Assembly (NCBI GenBank): GCA_934589155.1
Contig: CAKTNP010000002.1
Span: forward strand, 62,001-126,000
DNA: 64,000 nt
Direction of reading: 5' to 3'
Source: an uncultured Oscillospiraceae bacterium
Lineage (GTDB): Bacteria; Bacillota; Clostridia; Oscillospirales; Oscillospiraceae
This document shows positions 1 through 8,117 of the stretch, piece after piece; position 1 is the stretch's first letter, and the number at the start of each line of letters is the position of its first letter. Under the pieces are notes generated by a model, which saw only the letters and a program-made list of their open reading frames with translations, was not told the origin of the DNA and ran no database searches. The position numbers and the translations under genes were made by a program.

Positions 1-174
1 CTCGGTGGGCTCCTCCAGCCGGTTCAGGCACCGCAGAAAGGTGCTCTTGCCGGAACCGGAGGGTCCGATGATGCAGACCACCTCGTTCTCCCGGATGGTC
101 TCGTCGATATTTTTCAAGACCTCCAGAGAGCCGAAGCTCTTTTTCAGGCCCTTGACCTCAATAATATTGCCCAT
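1..174 (-). CDS. Amino-acid ABC transporter ATP-binding protein (partial, N-terminus only)
   Basis: Only the first 58 codons lie in the window; the rest runs off the left edge. The visible part begins MGNIIEVKGLKKSFGSLEVL and contains a full Walker A (GPSGSGKST) followed by FLRCLNRLEEPTE, which is typical of the GlnQ/HisP family that energises uptake of polar amino acids at the inner face of the membrane. A ribosome-binding site (GGGGAAGGATG) precedes the ATG. The gene starts 19 bases after the permease stop, so it is the last visible gene of the operon formed by the M20 peptidase, solute-binding protein and permease. The substrate cannot be read from this fragment. Confidence 0.93.
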   Translation of the reverse strand, partial: MGNIIEVKGLKKSFGSLEVLKNIDETIRENEVVCIIGPSGSGKSTFLRCLNRLEEPTE

Positions 175-193
175 GTTTTCATCCTTCCCCATC

Positions 194-886
194 TTATGCG
201 TGCAGCGTGCGGTCGTCGTTCTGCTTGTCCGTGGCCATCTTCTTTTCCAGGTGCTTAATGAGCTTGGAGGTGGGGATGGACAGGAGCATATACACCAGAG
301 CCACGCCCACATAGGCTTCAAAGGTATTGAAGGTGGCGGCGTTCCACAGAGCGCCCCGGCGGAGGATCTCCACCACGCCCACATAGGACAGGACGGAGGT
401 CTCCTTAATAAGGCTCACGAACTCGTTGCCGAAAGAGGGCAGGACGATCTTCAGAGCCTGGGGAATGACGATCAGCCGCATGGCCTTGCGATGGGTCATG
501 CCAAGGGATCTGGCGGCCTCCATCTGGCCCTTATCCACGGCCTGGATGCCGCTGCGGATCACCTCCGCCACATAGGCGGCACTGTTGAGACCGCAGACAA
601 TAATAGCCGGGATCACCAGGTAGGGCCATTTGAAGTCGACGCCCTTGGACTGCAGGAGCTGGGGCAGGCCATAGGCCAGAATCAGCGCCTGTACCACCAG
701 AGGCGTGCCCCGGACGACCTCCACATAAACCCCGGAGATCACCGACAGGGCCTTGCTCTTGGACATTTTCATCAGGGCCAGCACAAGGCCCAGAAGAACG
801 CCAATGATGATGGACGCCAGAGTCACGCCCAGCGTCACCGGCACGCCCTGAATGGCCGCCAGAAATCCTTTGACATATAACTGCAT
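194..886 (-). CDS. Amino-acid ABC transporter permease (HisM/GlnP family)
   Basis: The 230-residue membrane protein has hydrophobic segments from about residue 10 to the C-terminus, and the EAA-loop region AARSLGMTHRKAMRLIVIPQ (about 124-143) that contacts the ATPase. It is the membrane channel of a polar amino-acid importer. Length and layout match single-domain permeases of this family, which work as homodimers or heterodimers. It lies 39 bases downstream of the solute-binding protein gene and 19 bases upstream of the ATPase gene. No substrate specificity can be inferred from the permease alone. Confidence 0.93.
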   Translation of the reverse strand: MQLYVKGFLAAIQGVPVTLGVTLASIIIGVLLGLVLALMKMSKSKALSVISGVYVEVVRGTPLVVQALILAYGLPQLLQSKGVDFKWPYLVIPAIIVCGLNSAAYVAEVIRSGIQAVDKGQMEAARSLGMTHRKAMRLIVIPQALKIVLPSFGNEFVSLIKETSVLSYVGVVEILRRGALWNAATFNTFEAYVGVALVYMLLSIPTSKLIKHLEKKMATDKQNDDRTLHA

Positions 887-925
887 GAACTATTTACTCC
901 TTCATCTGCCGATCCGGCAGAGTTC

Positions 926-1711
926 TTAGTTGAACCACTTCTTCAGCAGCTCATCGTATTTGCCGTTCTCCATGAGATTGGCCAGGCCGTCGTTGATCTT
1001 CTGCAGCAGCTCGCTGTTGCCCTTCTTCACGGCGAAGCCAAGATCCTCATAGCTGTCCTTGTCGCCCACGACCTTCAGCTTGTCGGGGTTCTTCTCCATG
1101 TAAGCCTGCACGATGCTGGCACCGGCCATCATGGCGTCCACGTCGCCGTTGAGGACCTGAAGCACGCAGGTATCGAAGCCGTCCAGGATCACGGCCTGGC
1201 CCAGCTTGCCCTCTTCCACCAGGGCGTTCAGATCGTCGGCGTAGTTGGTGGCGATCTGGGTGGCCACCTTCTGGCTGGAGGTCAGGCTGTCGAGACCGGT
1301 GATGGTGTCGTTGTCGCTCTTCACCAGCAGGGCAGCGCCGTCGGTATAATAGGTGTTGGAGAAGTCCACCTTGGCTGCCCGCTCAGGGTCGCCGGACCAC
1401 ATGCCGGCGGCAATAATGTCGCCGTTGCCGGCCTCGATGGCGGGGATCAGCGCCTCAAATGCCATGTCCACGAACTCCACCTTGAAGCCCTGGTCCTCGC
1501 CGATGGCGGCAATCAGGTCCATATCGAAGCCGATGACATCGCCGGTGGCCTCGTCAATGGTATCAAAGGGAGGGAAGGTTGCATTGGTCAGGACCTTATA
1601 GGTGGGCAGGTCCTCGCCGCCCTTGCCGCTGCTGCTGCAGGCAGCCAGAGACAGGACCGTAAGGGTGGCCAGCACAAGGGCCAGGATCTTTTTCAGCTTT
1701 TTCATGTTCAT
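926..1711 (-). CDS. Amino-acid ABC transporter substrate-binding lipoprotein
   Basis: The 261-residue protein starts with a lipoprotein signal peptide whose lipobox LAAC puts the lipidated cysteine at about residue 25. The mature part is a type-2 periplasmic binding fold of the SBP_bac_3 family: FPPFDTIDEATGDVIGFDMD is the usual ligand-pocket start and FSNTYYTDGAAL the usual hinge region. It should capture an amino acid or small peptide-derived solute outside the cell for the adjacent permease. Two in-frame ATGs (1711 and 1705) share one AAGGA site; the second has the more usual spacing. It is 40 bases downstream of the M20 peptidase gene and probably on the same transcript. Confidence 0.93.
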   Translation of the reverse strand: MNMKKLKKILALVLATLTVLSLAACSSSGKGGEDLPTYKVLTNATFPPFDTIDEATGDVIGFDMDLIAAIGEDQGFKVEFVDMAFEALIPAIEAGNGDIIAAGMWSGDPERAAKVDFSNTYYTDGAALLVKSDNDTITGLDSLTSSQKVATQIATNYADDLNALVEEGKLGQAVILDGFDTCVLQVLNGDVDAMMAGASIVQAYMEKNPDKLKVVGDKDSYEDLGFAVKKGNSELLQKINDGLANLMENGKYDELLKKWFN

Positions 1712-1751
1712 TACATCCTTTCAAATTTTTCGTTCTCTCTATTGCGGGCCC

Positions 1752-2981
1752 TCAGCCCAGCATCTGCACCATGGTGGCCATATAGACCTTGATGCAGTTG
1801 AGGTAGTTTTGGATGGACACCCGCTCGTCAGCACAGGCAATGTGAATGGTGCCGGGGCCGAACCAGGGGTAGTCCCCGCCGATGGCCTTTTTGATGTAGG
1901 CCACGTCGCAGCCGCCCATTTTCGTGAAGTGCTTGGGCTTTCTGCCGCAGATGGCCAGGCTGCTCTCGTCAATGGCCTTGACGATGGCGCTGTTTTCGTC
2001 GTTGACGAACACTGGCGTGTCGGGCTCATATTGGCTGTGGTACTCATAGGCGAAGGTGGGGTCGGTCATTTTGACCTCCTCCAGTGCGGCGATGATCTCC
2101 GCATCCACGGATTCCGGGGTCTCGTCGGGGGTATATCGCCGGTCAATGCAGATCTCCGCCCGCCTGGGGTAGTTATTGACGGCGATGCCGGCGTTCAGCT
2201 TCGTCACCGCTAGGTGGGACTTGCCGAAGGGGGTCTCCGGCTTCTCCGCGATCCGCGCCGCCAGCCGGTTCAGAGCCTCCACCGCCTTCATAGCCTTTTT
2301 GATGGCATCCTCGCCGCCGTAGTGATTGTCCTTATCCTTGGGATCGATGTCACGGACCGCATGGCCGCCGTCGCCGTAGACGATGACCTGGCAGGGATAC
2401 ACGCCGCCGTGGCCCATCATCAGATCGATGGTCTCCTCGTCGGGGCAGCTGGGCTCCATGCTGATGCCGAAGTCAGCGTGGATGAGATTGTCTCTCAGCA
2501 GGGACAGAATGCCCTGAGCGCCGCCGCTTTCCTCATCGGAAACGTAGTTCAGAATCACGCTGCCCTTGGGATCAAAGCCCATTTCCTTCAACAGCTTCAC
2601 CGCCATGAGGGCCGCACAGTCTCCACCCTTCATATCGGAGGTGCCCCGGCCGTAGACAAAGCCGTCTTTTACCTCGCCGGACCAGGCGTTGTAGCCCGGC
2701 TCCTCGGTCTCCGTGGCGGGGAATACGTCCATGTGGCCATTGAACAGGAAAGTCTTACCGGGCTTCGTTCCCTTCCACGTGGCGATGTAGTTGGGTCGGT
2801 CCTTCTGATATTCATAGGTATCCACCTGGATTCCCAGCTTATCCAGCCACCTGCCCATGGTTTTCGCCATAGGCAGCTCGCTGCCTGTGGGGCTGGGAGA
2901 CTGAATAGCCTCCACAAGGCACTGGATGGCCTCGTCCTGACATTCATCCACTTTTTGAATGATTTTTTCCACTGTGATCAT
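1752..2981 (-). CDS. M20 family metallopeptidase (ArgE/DapE/carboxypeptidase G2-like)
   Basis: The 409-residue protein has the complete M20 signature: GHMDVFP (metal ligand H83 and D85), GRGTSDMKGG (bridging D116), SDEESGG (general base E150, ligand E151) and a late MGGCDVAYIKK motif. Members remove an acyl group or C-terminal residue from amino-acid derivatives or dipeptides using two zinc or cobalt ions. It has no signal peptide, so it acts in the cytoplasm. It is the first gene of an operon with an amino-acid ABC importer, which suggests that the importer delivers its substrate, for example an N-acylated amino acid or dipeptide. That pairing is an inference; the exact substrate is unknown. 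Confidence 0.9.
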   Translation of the reverse strand: MITVEKIIQKVDECQDEAIQCLVEAIQSPSPTGSELPMAKTMGRWLDKLGIQVDTYEYQKDRPNYIATWKGTKPGKTFLFNGHMDVFPATETEEPGYNAWSGEVKDGFVYGRGTSDMKGGDCAALMAVKLLKEMGFDPKGSVILNYVSDEESGGAQGILSLLRDNLIHADFGISMEPSCPDEETIDLMMGHGGVYPCQVIVYGDGGHAVRDIDPKDKDNHYGGEDAIKKAMKAVEALNRLAARIAEKPETPFGKSHLAVTKLNAGIAVNNYPRRAEICIDRRYTPDETPESVDAEIIAALEEVKMTDPTFAYEYHSQYEPDTPVFVNDENSAIVKAIDESSLAICGRKPKHFTKMGGCDVAYIKKAIGGDYPWFGPGTIHIACADERVSIQNYLNCIKVYMATMVQMLG

Positions 2982-3046
2982 GCAGACCCCTCCTGATTCG
3001 TGATGAAACCGGGCAGGTCGACTGTGGCCTCATCCGGCTTTGTTTC

Positions 3047-3087
3047 TGCAATGCATGTATAATAATACATTGCAGTCTGCATGTCAA
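3047..3087 (-). promoter_or_regulatory. Promoter with overlapping palindromic operator for the M20-ABC operon
   Basis: Read on the minus strand there is TTGACA (3087-3082), a 17-base spacer and TATTAT (3064-3059), a near-consensus sigma-A promoter. The -10 sits inside an inverted repeat ATGTAT-N4-ATACAT (3055-3070), nested in a wider TGCAATG...CATTGCA (3047-3074). A repressor bound here would block the -10. The start codon is about 70 bases downstream. The half-site resembles GntR-type operators, but the regulator is not in this window. Confidence 0.7.
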
Positions 3088-3184
3088 GTATTTTTCCGGT
3101 GGATTTTTTCACTTCTCATATATTCATTTTATTCATGCATTTATGCATAAGCATTCTCAAAAATATCCGGCCTCGAGGCATGGA

Positions 3185-3214
3185 GAAAGCGGCGGGGCAC
3201 CGCCCCGCCGCCCG
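3185..3214 (-). terminator. Probable terminator after yebC
   Basis: A ten-base-pair stem GCGGCGGGGC / GCCCCGCCGC (3189-3211) with a three-base loop lies just after the yebC stop. The T-run on the minus strand is short (TTTC), so termination may be weak. Confidence 0.5.
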
Positions 3215-3225
3215 AAGGGATCGGA

Positions 3226-3963
3226 TCAGTCCCGATCCCAGTTGTGCCACACGTTCTGCACATCATCGTCATCCTCGAAGATGTCCAGCATTTTCTCCAT
3301 ATTGGAGATGTCCTCTTCCTTCTCCAGCTTCTGATAGTTCTGGGGAACCATCTCGATCTGGGCAGAGTCGAAGTTGTAGCCCTTCTTGGACAGGGCGTCG
3401 GCCACGGCGTTGAAGTCGTCGGGGGTGCAGTACACGGTGAAGCAGTCCTCTTCGGTCTCCATGTCGTCGGCGCCGCAGTCCATGGCGTCCATCATGACGT
3501 TGTCCTCTTCCAGGTCCCCGTCCTCGTTGTCAATGACGATGACGCCCTTCTTATCAAAGGACCAGGACACGCAGCCAGAGGCGCCCATGTTGCCGCCGAA
3601 CTTGTCGAAGTGATGCCGCACGGCACCGGCGGTCCGGTTCCGGTTGTCGGTCATGGCCTCCACGATCACGGCCACACCGCCGGGACCGTAGCCTTCATAG
3701 GTGATGGACTCGTAGTTGTCGCCGGCGCCGGCACCGGCGGCCTTCTCCAGCACACGCTTGATGTTGTCGTTGGGCATGTTGGCGGCCCGAGCCTTGGTGA
3801 TGACCGTGGCCAGCCGGGAGTTGTTGGCGGGATCGATGCTGCCGCCGCCCTCTTTCACGGCGACGATCATTTCCTTCGCGATCTTGGTAAAGGCCGCAGC
3901 CCGCTTGGCGTCCTGGGCGCCCTTGGTCTTCTGGATGTTATGCCATTTGGAATGTCCTGACAT
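3226..3963 (-). CDS. yebC: YebC/PmpR family transcriptional or translational regulator (TACO1 family)
   Basis: The protein of 245 residues starts with the family hallmark MSGHSKWHNIQKTKGAQDAK and continues with NARLATVI-like and GYGPGGVA motifs, matching YebC/TACO1 over its full length (usual length about 240-250). The family has been described as DNA-binding regulators and, more recently, as factors that help ribosomes through difficult proline-rich stretches. The start at 3963 is chosen because it gives the conserved MSGHSKW; an upstream in-frame extension would add 18 unconserved residues. The gene is transcribed alone from a promoter at 4051-4079. Confidence 0.95.
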   Translation of the reverse strand: MSGHSKWHNIQKTKGAQDAKRAAAFTKIAKEMIVAVKEGGGSIDPANNSRLATVITKARAANMPNDNIKRVLEKAAGAGAGDNYESITYEGYGPGGVAVIVEAMTDNRNRTAGAVRHHFDKFGGNMGASGCVSWSFDKKGVIVIDNEDGDLEEDNVMMDAMDCGADDMETEEDCFTVYCTPDDFNAVADALSKKGYNFDSAQIEMVPQNYQKLEKEEDISNMEKMLDIFEDDDDVQNVWHNWDRD

Positions 3964-4050
3964 CGAAAAATCTTCCCTTCTGCAAGTTTCAGTCGTAAAA
4001 CGCCGAAAAATGGGCACAGCATCCCCCTCCGGCGTGAAAACACTTGTAAT

Positions 4051-4079
4051 ATAGTAGCAAGTCCGGCTATAAAAATCAA
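4051..4079 (-). promoter_or_regulatory. Promoter of yebC
   Basis: On the minus strand TTGATT (4079-4074), a 17-base spacer and TACTAT (4056-4051) lie about 90 bases before the yebC start, immediately beyond the end of the upstream Nif3-like gene. Confidence 0.55.
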
Positions 4080-4085
4080 CCTTTT

Positions 4086-4859
4086 TTACCGGAATTTCAT
4101 GCAGTCCCGGTGATTTTCGGAGATTTTCACAAAAACATCCGGAAATTGGGCCTGTACCCTCTCCGCAAGGTAGACGCAGACCGGATTTTCCGTGTAAAAA
4201 TGCCCGGCGTCAATGAGATTCAGGCCCAGGTCCCTGGCGTCCCAGAAGTCGTTGTACTTCAGATCCGAGGTCACGAAGGTGTCGCACCCGGCGGCGAGGG
4301 CGTCCATCATGCCGCTGCCGCAGGCGCCGCCGCCTACCGCCACCCGGCGGGCCTTGCCGCCGCCCTGGGCATAGCGCAGCACCGGGGTGCCCAGCCGCTG
4401 CTTCACCCGGTCCAGGAAGGTCTCCAAGCCCTCCTCCGGGACCTCGCCCATGCGGAGCAGACCCATGCCGTCGTCGCCGGGGATGGTCTGAATTTTGGAC
4501 AGCCCCAGCCGCTCCGCCAGCACGTCGTTGACCCCGCCGGGGGCCCGGTCCAGATTGGTATGGGCGTTGACGGCGGCAATACCGTGCTCGATGAGGTACA
4601 GCAGCACCCGGCCCGTCTCTGTATCGGAGGATACGGACCGGCAGGGGTGGAAAATCAGAGGATGATGGGTCAGCAGCAGCTCCGCCCCCAGATCCGCCGC
4701 TTCCCGGGCCGCGTCCAGGAAGGGGTCCAGGGCCACCAGCACCCGGGTCACGGGCCGGTCCCGATGGCCGCAGAGCAGACCCACGTTGTCCCAGTCCAAC
4801 TTTAACTCCGGGGGCGCCAGGGTCTGCACATAGTTCAGAATATCTCCTACCGTTGGCAT
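4086..4859 (-). CDS. Nif3-like dinuclear metal centre protein (YqfO/DUF34 family)
   Basis: The 257-residue protein carries the two Nif3 metal-binding signatures: LLTHHPLIFHP (about residues 63-73) near the N-terminus and DAGHFYTEN near the C-terminus. Nif3 proteins form hexamers with a two-metal site; their biochemical role is unsettled, with suggestions of a GTP-cyclohydrolase-like or metal-insertion function. This is the short form, lacking the inserted PII-like domain seen in Bacillus YqfO. Its start overlaps the end of trmK by 13 bases. The trmK-nif3 pairing is conserved widely in Firmicutes (yqfN-yqfO). Confidence 0.92.
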   Translation of the reverse strand: MPTVGDILNYVQTLAPPELKLDWDNVGLLCGHRDRPVTRVLVALDPFLDAAREAADLGAELLLTHHPLIFHPCRSVSSDTETGRVLLYLIEHGIAAVNAHTNLDRAPGGVNDVLAERLGLSKIQTIPGDDGMGLLRMGEVPEEGLETFLDRVKQRLGTPVLRYAQGGGKARRVAVGGGACGSGMMDALAAGCDTFVTSDLKYNDFWDARDLGLNLIDAGHFYTENPVCVYLAERVQAQFPDVFVKISENHRDCMKFR

Positions 4860-5548
4860 AGGGTCTCCTCCATTCTTTTGATCTCTTCATAGGCCCTTTC
4901 GTAATAGGGCAGCCGCTCCAGGTCCATGGGGTCCCGGCTCCGGCAGATCCCCTCCGCGGCGGCACGGGCCCCGGCGGCGCACCGGGCGAGATACTCCGGC
5001 AGCAGGTCTCCCCCCTCCCGGAACAGAGCCGGGGATACATATTCCTCTCCGGGGGTCAGGGGGCCGGGATCTCCGGCCCGGGCCTCTATCACGGTGTAGA
5101 GAAATTTCCCGTCCCGGACCAGCTGCTCCCGGCAGATGGTCCAGCCGTTTTCCGCCAGGAACCGGCGCAGGTCATTGCCGGAGGACTGACACTGGAGCAC
5201 CAGGCGGTAGGCCCCGGTCCTCAGCCAGGGGGCCTCTCCCAGGATCTCACAGATGGTGTCCGCCCCCATGCCCGCGCAGACCAGGGTATCGAAGTCCCGG
5301 GGCACGCCCCGCAGGCCCGGGGTGCAGAAAAAAGTCATTTTTTCCGCCACGCCGAAGCGGCGGCTGTTCTCTATGGCCTTTTGCAGGGGCTTTTCCCGCA
5401 GATCCGTGGCATAGACCCGGGAGGCCAGGCCCTCTCGCAGCAGGTAAATGCTCAGATACCCATGGTCCGTGCCCACGTCCGCCACCCGGTCCCCGGGGGC
5501 GATGTACCGACAGCAGGCCAGGAGCCGAGGGGAAAGGGGGACCCTCAT
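4847..5548 (-). CDS. trmK: tRNA (adenine-22-N1)-methyltransferase TrmK
   Basis: A 233-residue Rossmann-fold methyltransferase with the SAM-binding motif VADVGTDHGYLS (about residues 22-33) and the downstream CAGMGADTICEIL motif typical of TrmK/YqfN. It methylates N1 of adenine 22 in the D-arm of some bacterial tRNAs. Length matches the family. It overlaps the DUF3786-like gene upstream by 4 bases (ATGA) and the Nif3-like gene downstream by 13 bases, so the three genes are translationally linked. Confidence 0.93.
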   Translation of the reverse strand: MRVPLSPRLLACCRYIAPGDRVADVGTDHGYLSIYLLREGLASRVYATDLREKPLQKAIENSRRFGVAEKMTFFCTPGLRGVPRDFDTLVCAGMGADTICEILGEAPWLRTGAYRLVLQCQSSGNDLRRFLAENGWTICREQLVRDGKFLYTVIEARAGDPGPLTPGEEYVSPALFREGGDLLPEYLARCAAGARAAAEGICRSRDPMDLERLPYYERAYEEIKRMEETLCQR

Positions 5549-6183
5549 GACTTTTCCCCCTCCACAATGTCCCGCAGACAGTCCAGGATAAAGTCCGTGG
5601 CATAGAACGTCGTCTCAAAATGGAGATAGTTCGGGGTGGCTTCATCCCACAAAAAGCGGATCTGGGGCAAAAATTCCTCGTCCCCATCCCAGAACTGGAA
5701 ATACACCGGCATCCAGTCAAAGATGGGCAGGAGGTAGGCCACGTCCCCCACCTGGCCCGGCTGGCCCCCCAGGGACCGGCAGGCGGCGGCCAGCAGTTTC
5801 CCCTTGCCTCGGTAGAAATTCTCCCAACTGGTGTTGAGTCCGGTGCCCAGGGTCTTGGCCCCGGACTTCAGCCGGTTCATCTCCTGGACGGAGATCCATC
5901 TGCCCGTGAGCCCGGGCCGCCCGTTGGGGTTGCAGAGCATGTCATAAATGGTCATAACGTCGTTGAAGGCCGCCTCTTTCCAGGTCCCCGTCCGGCGGCT
6001 CTCCACGGTGCCGGTAGCCCGATGGATCCGGTAGGGTGCTCCCACAAAGCGGAGATAGAAGTATGTGCCGTCCGCCTCCAGAGAAAAGGTTCGGATCATG
6101 GCCTCCTGGTCATGGGACAAAAACAGCTCCCTTGCCGAAACAGAGGCCGTAGCGTAATTATTCCTGTTTTCTACTTGAAACAT
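5545..6183 (-). CDS. DUF3786-like protein of unknown function
   Basis: A 212-residue soluble protein with no signal peptide or membrane segment. The middle part (MTIYDMLCNPNGRPGLTGRW) and C-terminal part (LPQIRFLWDEATPNYLHFET) are characteristic of proteins annotated DUF3786 in anaerobes. Sequence alone does not give a function. The start at 6183 has a GGAG site at good spacing. A hairpin with a T-run stands between this gene and the DUF1858 gene upstream, so it may be expressed by partial read-through. It overlaps trmK by 4 bases. Confidence 0.75.
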   Translation of the reverse strand: MFQVENRNNYATASVSARELFLSHDQEAMIRTFSLEADGTYFYLRFVGAPYRIHRATGTVESRRTGTWKEAAFNDVMTIYDMLCNPNGRPGLTGRWISVQEMNRLKSGAKTLGTGLNTSWENFYRGKGKLLAAACRSLGGQPGQVGDVAYLLPIFDWMPVYFQFWDGDEEFLPQIRFLWDEATPNYLHFETTFYATDFILDCLRDIVEGEKS

Positions 6184-6198
6184 GGCATATTCTCCATA

Positions 6199-6234
6199 GA
6201 AAAAGCGGGCAGACCAGAGGCCCGCCCGCTTTTG
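6199..6234 (-). terminator. Terminator or attenuator after the DUF1858 gene
   Basis: The minus strand reads AAAAGCGGGCGGGCCTC, a short loop, then TCTGCCCGCTTTTTC, a stem followed by a T-run. It ends only about 15 bases before the next start codon, leaving no room for a separate promoter. Confidence 0.65.
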
Positions 6235-6238
6235 CGTG

Positions 6239-6469
6239 TTACTGCTTGTCGGCTTCGGCCTCTTTGCAGGCCTCGATGAACTTGTTCACCTGGGCCACGA
6301 AGGCGTCACAGTCGATGCCGTGGACCATGCAGGCCTCCTCCACGGTCTCGCCCCGGGAAGAGGGGCAGCCCAGGCAGTGCATGCCGATGGCCATGAACAG
6401 GGGCGCGGTCTGGGGGGCAATGTCCAGAATGTCGCCGATGATGGTATCCTTCTCAATTTTAACGTCCAT
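6239..6469 (-). CDS. DUF1858 domain protein (hybrid-cluster-associated disulfide oxidoreductase type)
   Basis: A small 76-residue protein, MDVKIEKDTIIGDILDIAPQ..., with the DUF1858 signature GMHCLGCPSSRGETVEEAC. The CxxC pair in this family has been suggested to work in redox or iron-sulfur chemistry, but no activity is established. The start at 6469 has a perfect AGGAGG site; the upstream in-frame ATG has none. It has its own promoter at 6500-6528 and a terminator just after the stop. Confidence 0.9.
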   Translation of the reverse strand: MDVKIEKDTIIGDILDIAPQTAPLFMAIGMHCLGCPSSRGETVEEACMVHGIDCDAFVAQVNKFIEACKEAEADKQ

Positions 6470-6499
6470 AATTGGGAACCTCCTAGGTTTATTTTTCTT

Positions 6500-6528
6500 A
6501 TTATATCCCATACCTTCCTAAAAATCAA
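6500..6528 (-). promoter_or_regulatory. Promoter of the DUF1858 gene
   Basis: Minus strand TTGATT (6528-6523), 17-base spacer, TATAAT (6505-6500), about 30 bases before the start codon. Confidence 0.7.
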
Positions 6529-6620
6529 ACAGTATTACAAAAAACGCAAAAATTCGGCTTTCTGTGGGATTTTTCCCGGTAAACCCCGCCGTTCTTCTAT
6601 GATTCTTCCCTCAATAAATA

Positions 6621-6649
6621 TTTACTTTCTACAAACGCTGTGCTATACT
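6621..6649 (+). promoter_or_regulatory. Promoter of purA
   Basis: TTTACT (6621-6626), 17-base spacer, TATACT (6644-6649), 43 bases upstream of the purA ATG. No purine riboswitch is visible in the short leader. Confidence 0.6.
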
Positions 6650-6691
6650 CTATAAGTAAACGGCTCTACTACTATGAGGAGGCAACAAGTT

Positions 6692-7963
6692 ATGATCCGT
6701 GCAATCGTAGGCGCCAACTGGGGCGACGAGGGAAAGGGCAAGATCACCGACGTTCTGGCGGCAGACTCCGACGTGGTCATCCGGTTCCAGGGCGGCAGCA
6801 ACGCCGGCCACACCATTATCAACGACTATGGCCGCTTTGCCCTGCATCAGCTCCCCTCCGGCGTGTTTTATAAGCATATCACCAACATCATCGGCAACGG
6901 CGTTGCCCTGGACATGGGCAAGTTCATCCGGGAGGTCTCCGATCTGAAGGCCGCCGGTGTGGAGCCCAAACTCATGGTCTCCGACCGGGTCCAGGTGGTC
7001 ATGCCCTATCACGTGCTCTTCGACCAGTATGAAGAAGAGCGGCTGGGCGGCCGGTCCTTCGGCTCCACCAAGTCCGGCATCGCCCCCTTCTACTCCGACA
7101 AGTACGCCAAGATCGGTTTCCAGCTGTCCGAGCTCTTCGACGAGGATTACGCCATGGACAAGCTGCGCCGGGTGCTGGAGGTCAAGAACGTGACCCTCAA
7201 GTACCTGTACCACAAGCCCGAGCTGGAGGCCCAGAAAATCTTCGACGATCTGCGGGTCCAGCGGGACGCCCTGGCCCCCTACATGGGCGACACTTTCCAC
7301 TTCCTGCGCAAGGCCCGGCAGGAGGGCAAGACCATCCTGCTGGAGGGTCAGCTGGGCTCCATGAAGGATCCGGACCACGGCATTTACCCCATGGTCACCT
7401 CCTCTTCCACTCTGGCCGGTTACGGCGCCATCGGCGCCGGTCTGCCCCCCTATGAAATTCAGGACATCGTCTGCGTGGTGAAGGCCTATTCCAGCGCCGT
7501 AGGCGCCGGTGCCTTCGTCAGCGAGATCTTCGGCGACGAGGCCCAGGAGCTGCGGATCCGGGGCGGCGACAAGGGCGAATTCGGCGCCACCACCGGCCGT
7601 CCCCGCCGGATGGGCTGGCAGGACTGCGTCGCCACCCGCTACGGCGTTCAGGTCCAGGGTGCCACCCAGGTGGCCCTGACCGTGGTGGACGCCCTGGGCT
7701 ATCTGGATAAGATCCCCGTCTGCGTGGGCTATGAGTATGAGGGCAAGACCCTGACGGAGTTCCCCACCACCCAGGTCCTGGAAAAGTGCAAGCCCATTTA
7801 CGAGGTCCTGCCCGGCTGGAAGACCGACATCCGGGGCATCACCCGGTATGAGGACCTGCCCGAGGCCTGCCGGAATTATGTGGAATTCATCGAAAAGCAG
7901 ATCGGCGTGCCCATCACCATGGTCTCCAACGGCCCCGGCCGAAACGAGATCATCCACCGGTAA
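6692..7963 (+). CDS. purA: Adenylosuccinate synthetase
   Basis: The 423-residue protein opens with AIVGANWGDEGKGK, the P-loop of PurA, and contains QGGSNAGHT (IMP site), the FGSTKSGIAP region and TTGRPRRMGW near the GTP-binding C-terminal half. It joins IMP and aspartate with GTP hydrolysis to make adenylosuccinate, the first committed step to AMP. Length is close to the bacterial norm (about 430). The ATG at 6692 follows an AGGAGG site; the ATG six codons upstream overlaps that site and is unlikely. The gene is monocistronic between a promoter and a strong terminator. Confidence 0.97.
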   Translation: MIRAIVGANWGDEGKGKITDVLAADSDVVIRFQGGSNAGHTIINDYGRFALHQLPSGVFYKHITNIIGNGVALDMGKFIREVSDLKAAGVEPKLMVSDRVQVVMPYHVLFDQYEEERLGGRSFGSTKSGIAPFYSDKYAKIGFQLSELFDEDYAMDKLRRVLEVKNVTLKYLYHKPELEAQKIFDDLRVQRDALAPYMGDTFHFLRKARQEGKTILLEGQLGSMKDPDHGIYPMVTSSSTLAGYGAIGAGLPPYEIQDIVCVVKAYSSAVGAGAFVSEIFGDEAQELRIRGGDKGEFGATTGRPRRMGWQDCVATRYGVQVQGATQVALTVVDALGYLDKIPVCVGYEYEGKTLTEFPTTQVLEKCKPIYEVLPGWKTDIRGITRYEDLPEACRNYVEFIEKQIGVPITMVSNGPGRNEIIHR

Positions 7964-7986
7964 GCACCGGTCCCGATCCGACCACG

Positions 7987-8020
7987 ATCCCCGCCGCGAA
8001 ACTGCGGCGGGGATTTTTTT
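7987..8020 (+). terminator. Terminator of purA
   Basis: An 11-base-pair stem ATCCCCGCCGC / GCGGCGGGGAT with a six-base loop is followed directly by seven T. Confidence 0.9.
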
Positions 8021-8031
8021 ACGGCTTCCTC

Positions 8032-8101
8032 TTGACAACGATCCTTGTCATTGCTATTATATTGACAACGATAGTTGTCAAGTTGACTTGCATCGTTGTC
8101 A
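8032..8101 (+). promoter_or_regulatory. Promoter with three copies of a TTGACAACGAT-type dyad
   Basis: TTGACA (8032-8037), 17-base spacer and TATTAT (8055-8060) make a strong promoter. Three imperfect palindromes of the form TTGAC-N9/10-GTCAA occur at 8032-8050, 8062-8081 (best copy, TTGACAACGATAGTTGTCAA) and 8083-8101. The first overlaps the -35, the others fill the leader up to the ribosome-binding site. The likely ligand is the HTH protein encoded just downstream, giving autoregulation. Confidence 0.75.
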
Positions 8102-8117
8102 GAAAGGAGTGCATTAT

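Noticed and set aside
6650..8038. Minus-strand open frame of 462 codons opposite purA
   Set aside because: Shadow of purA; no start signal and runs through the purA terminator.
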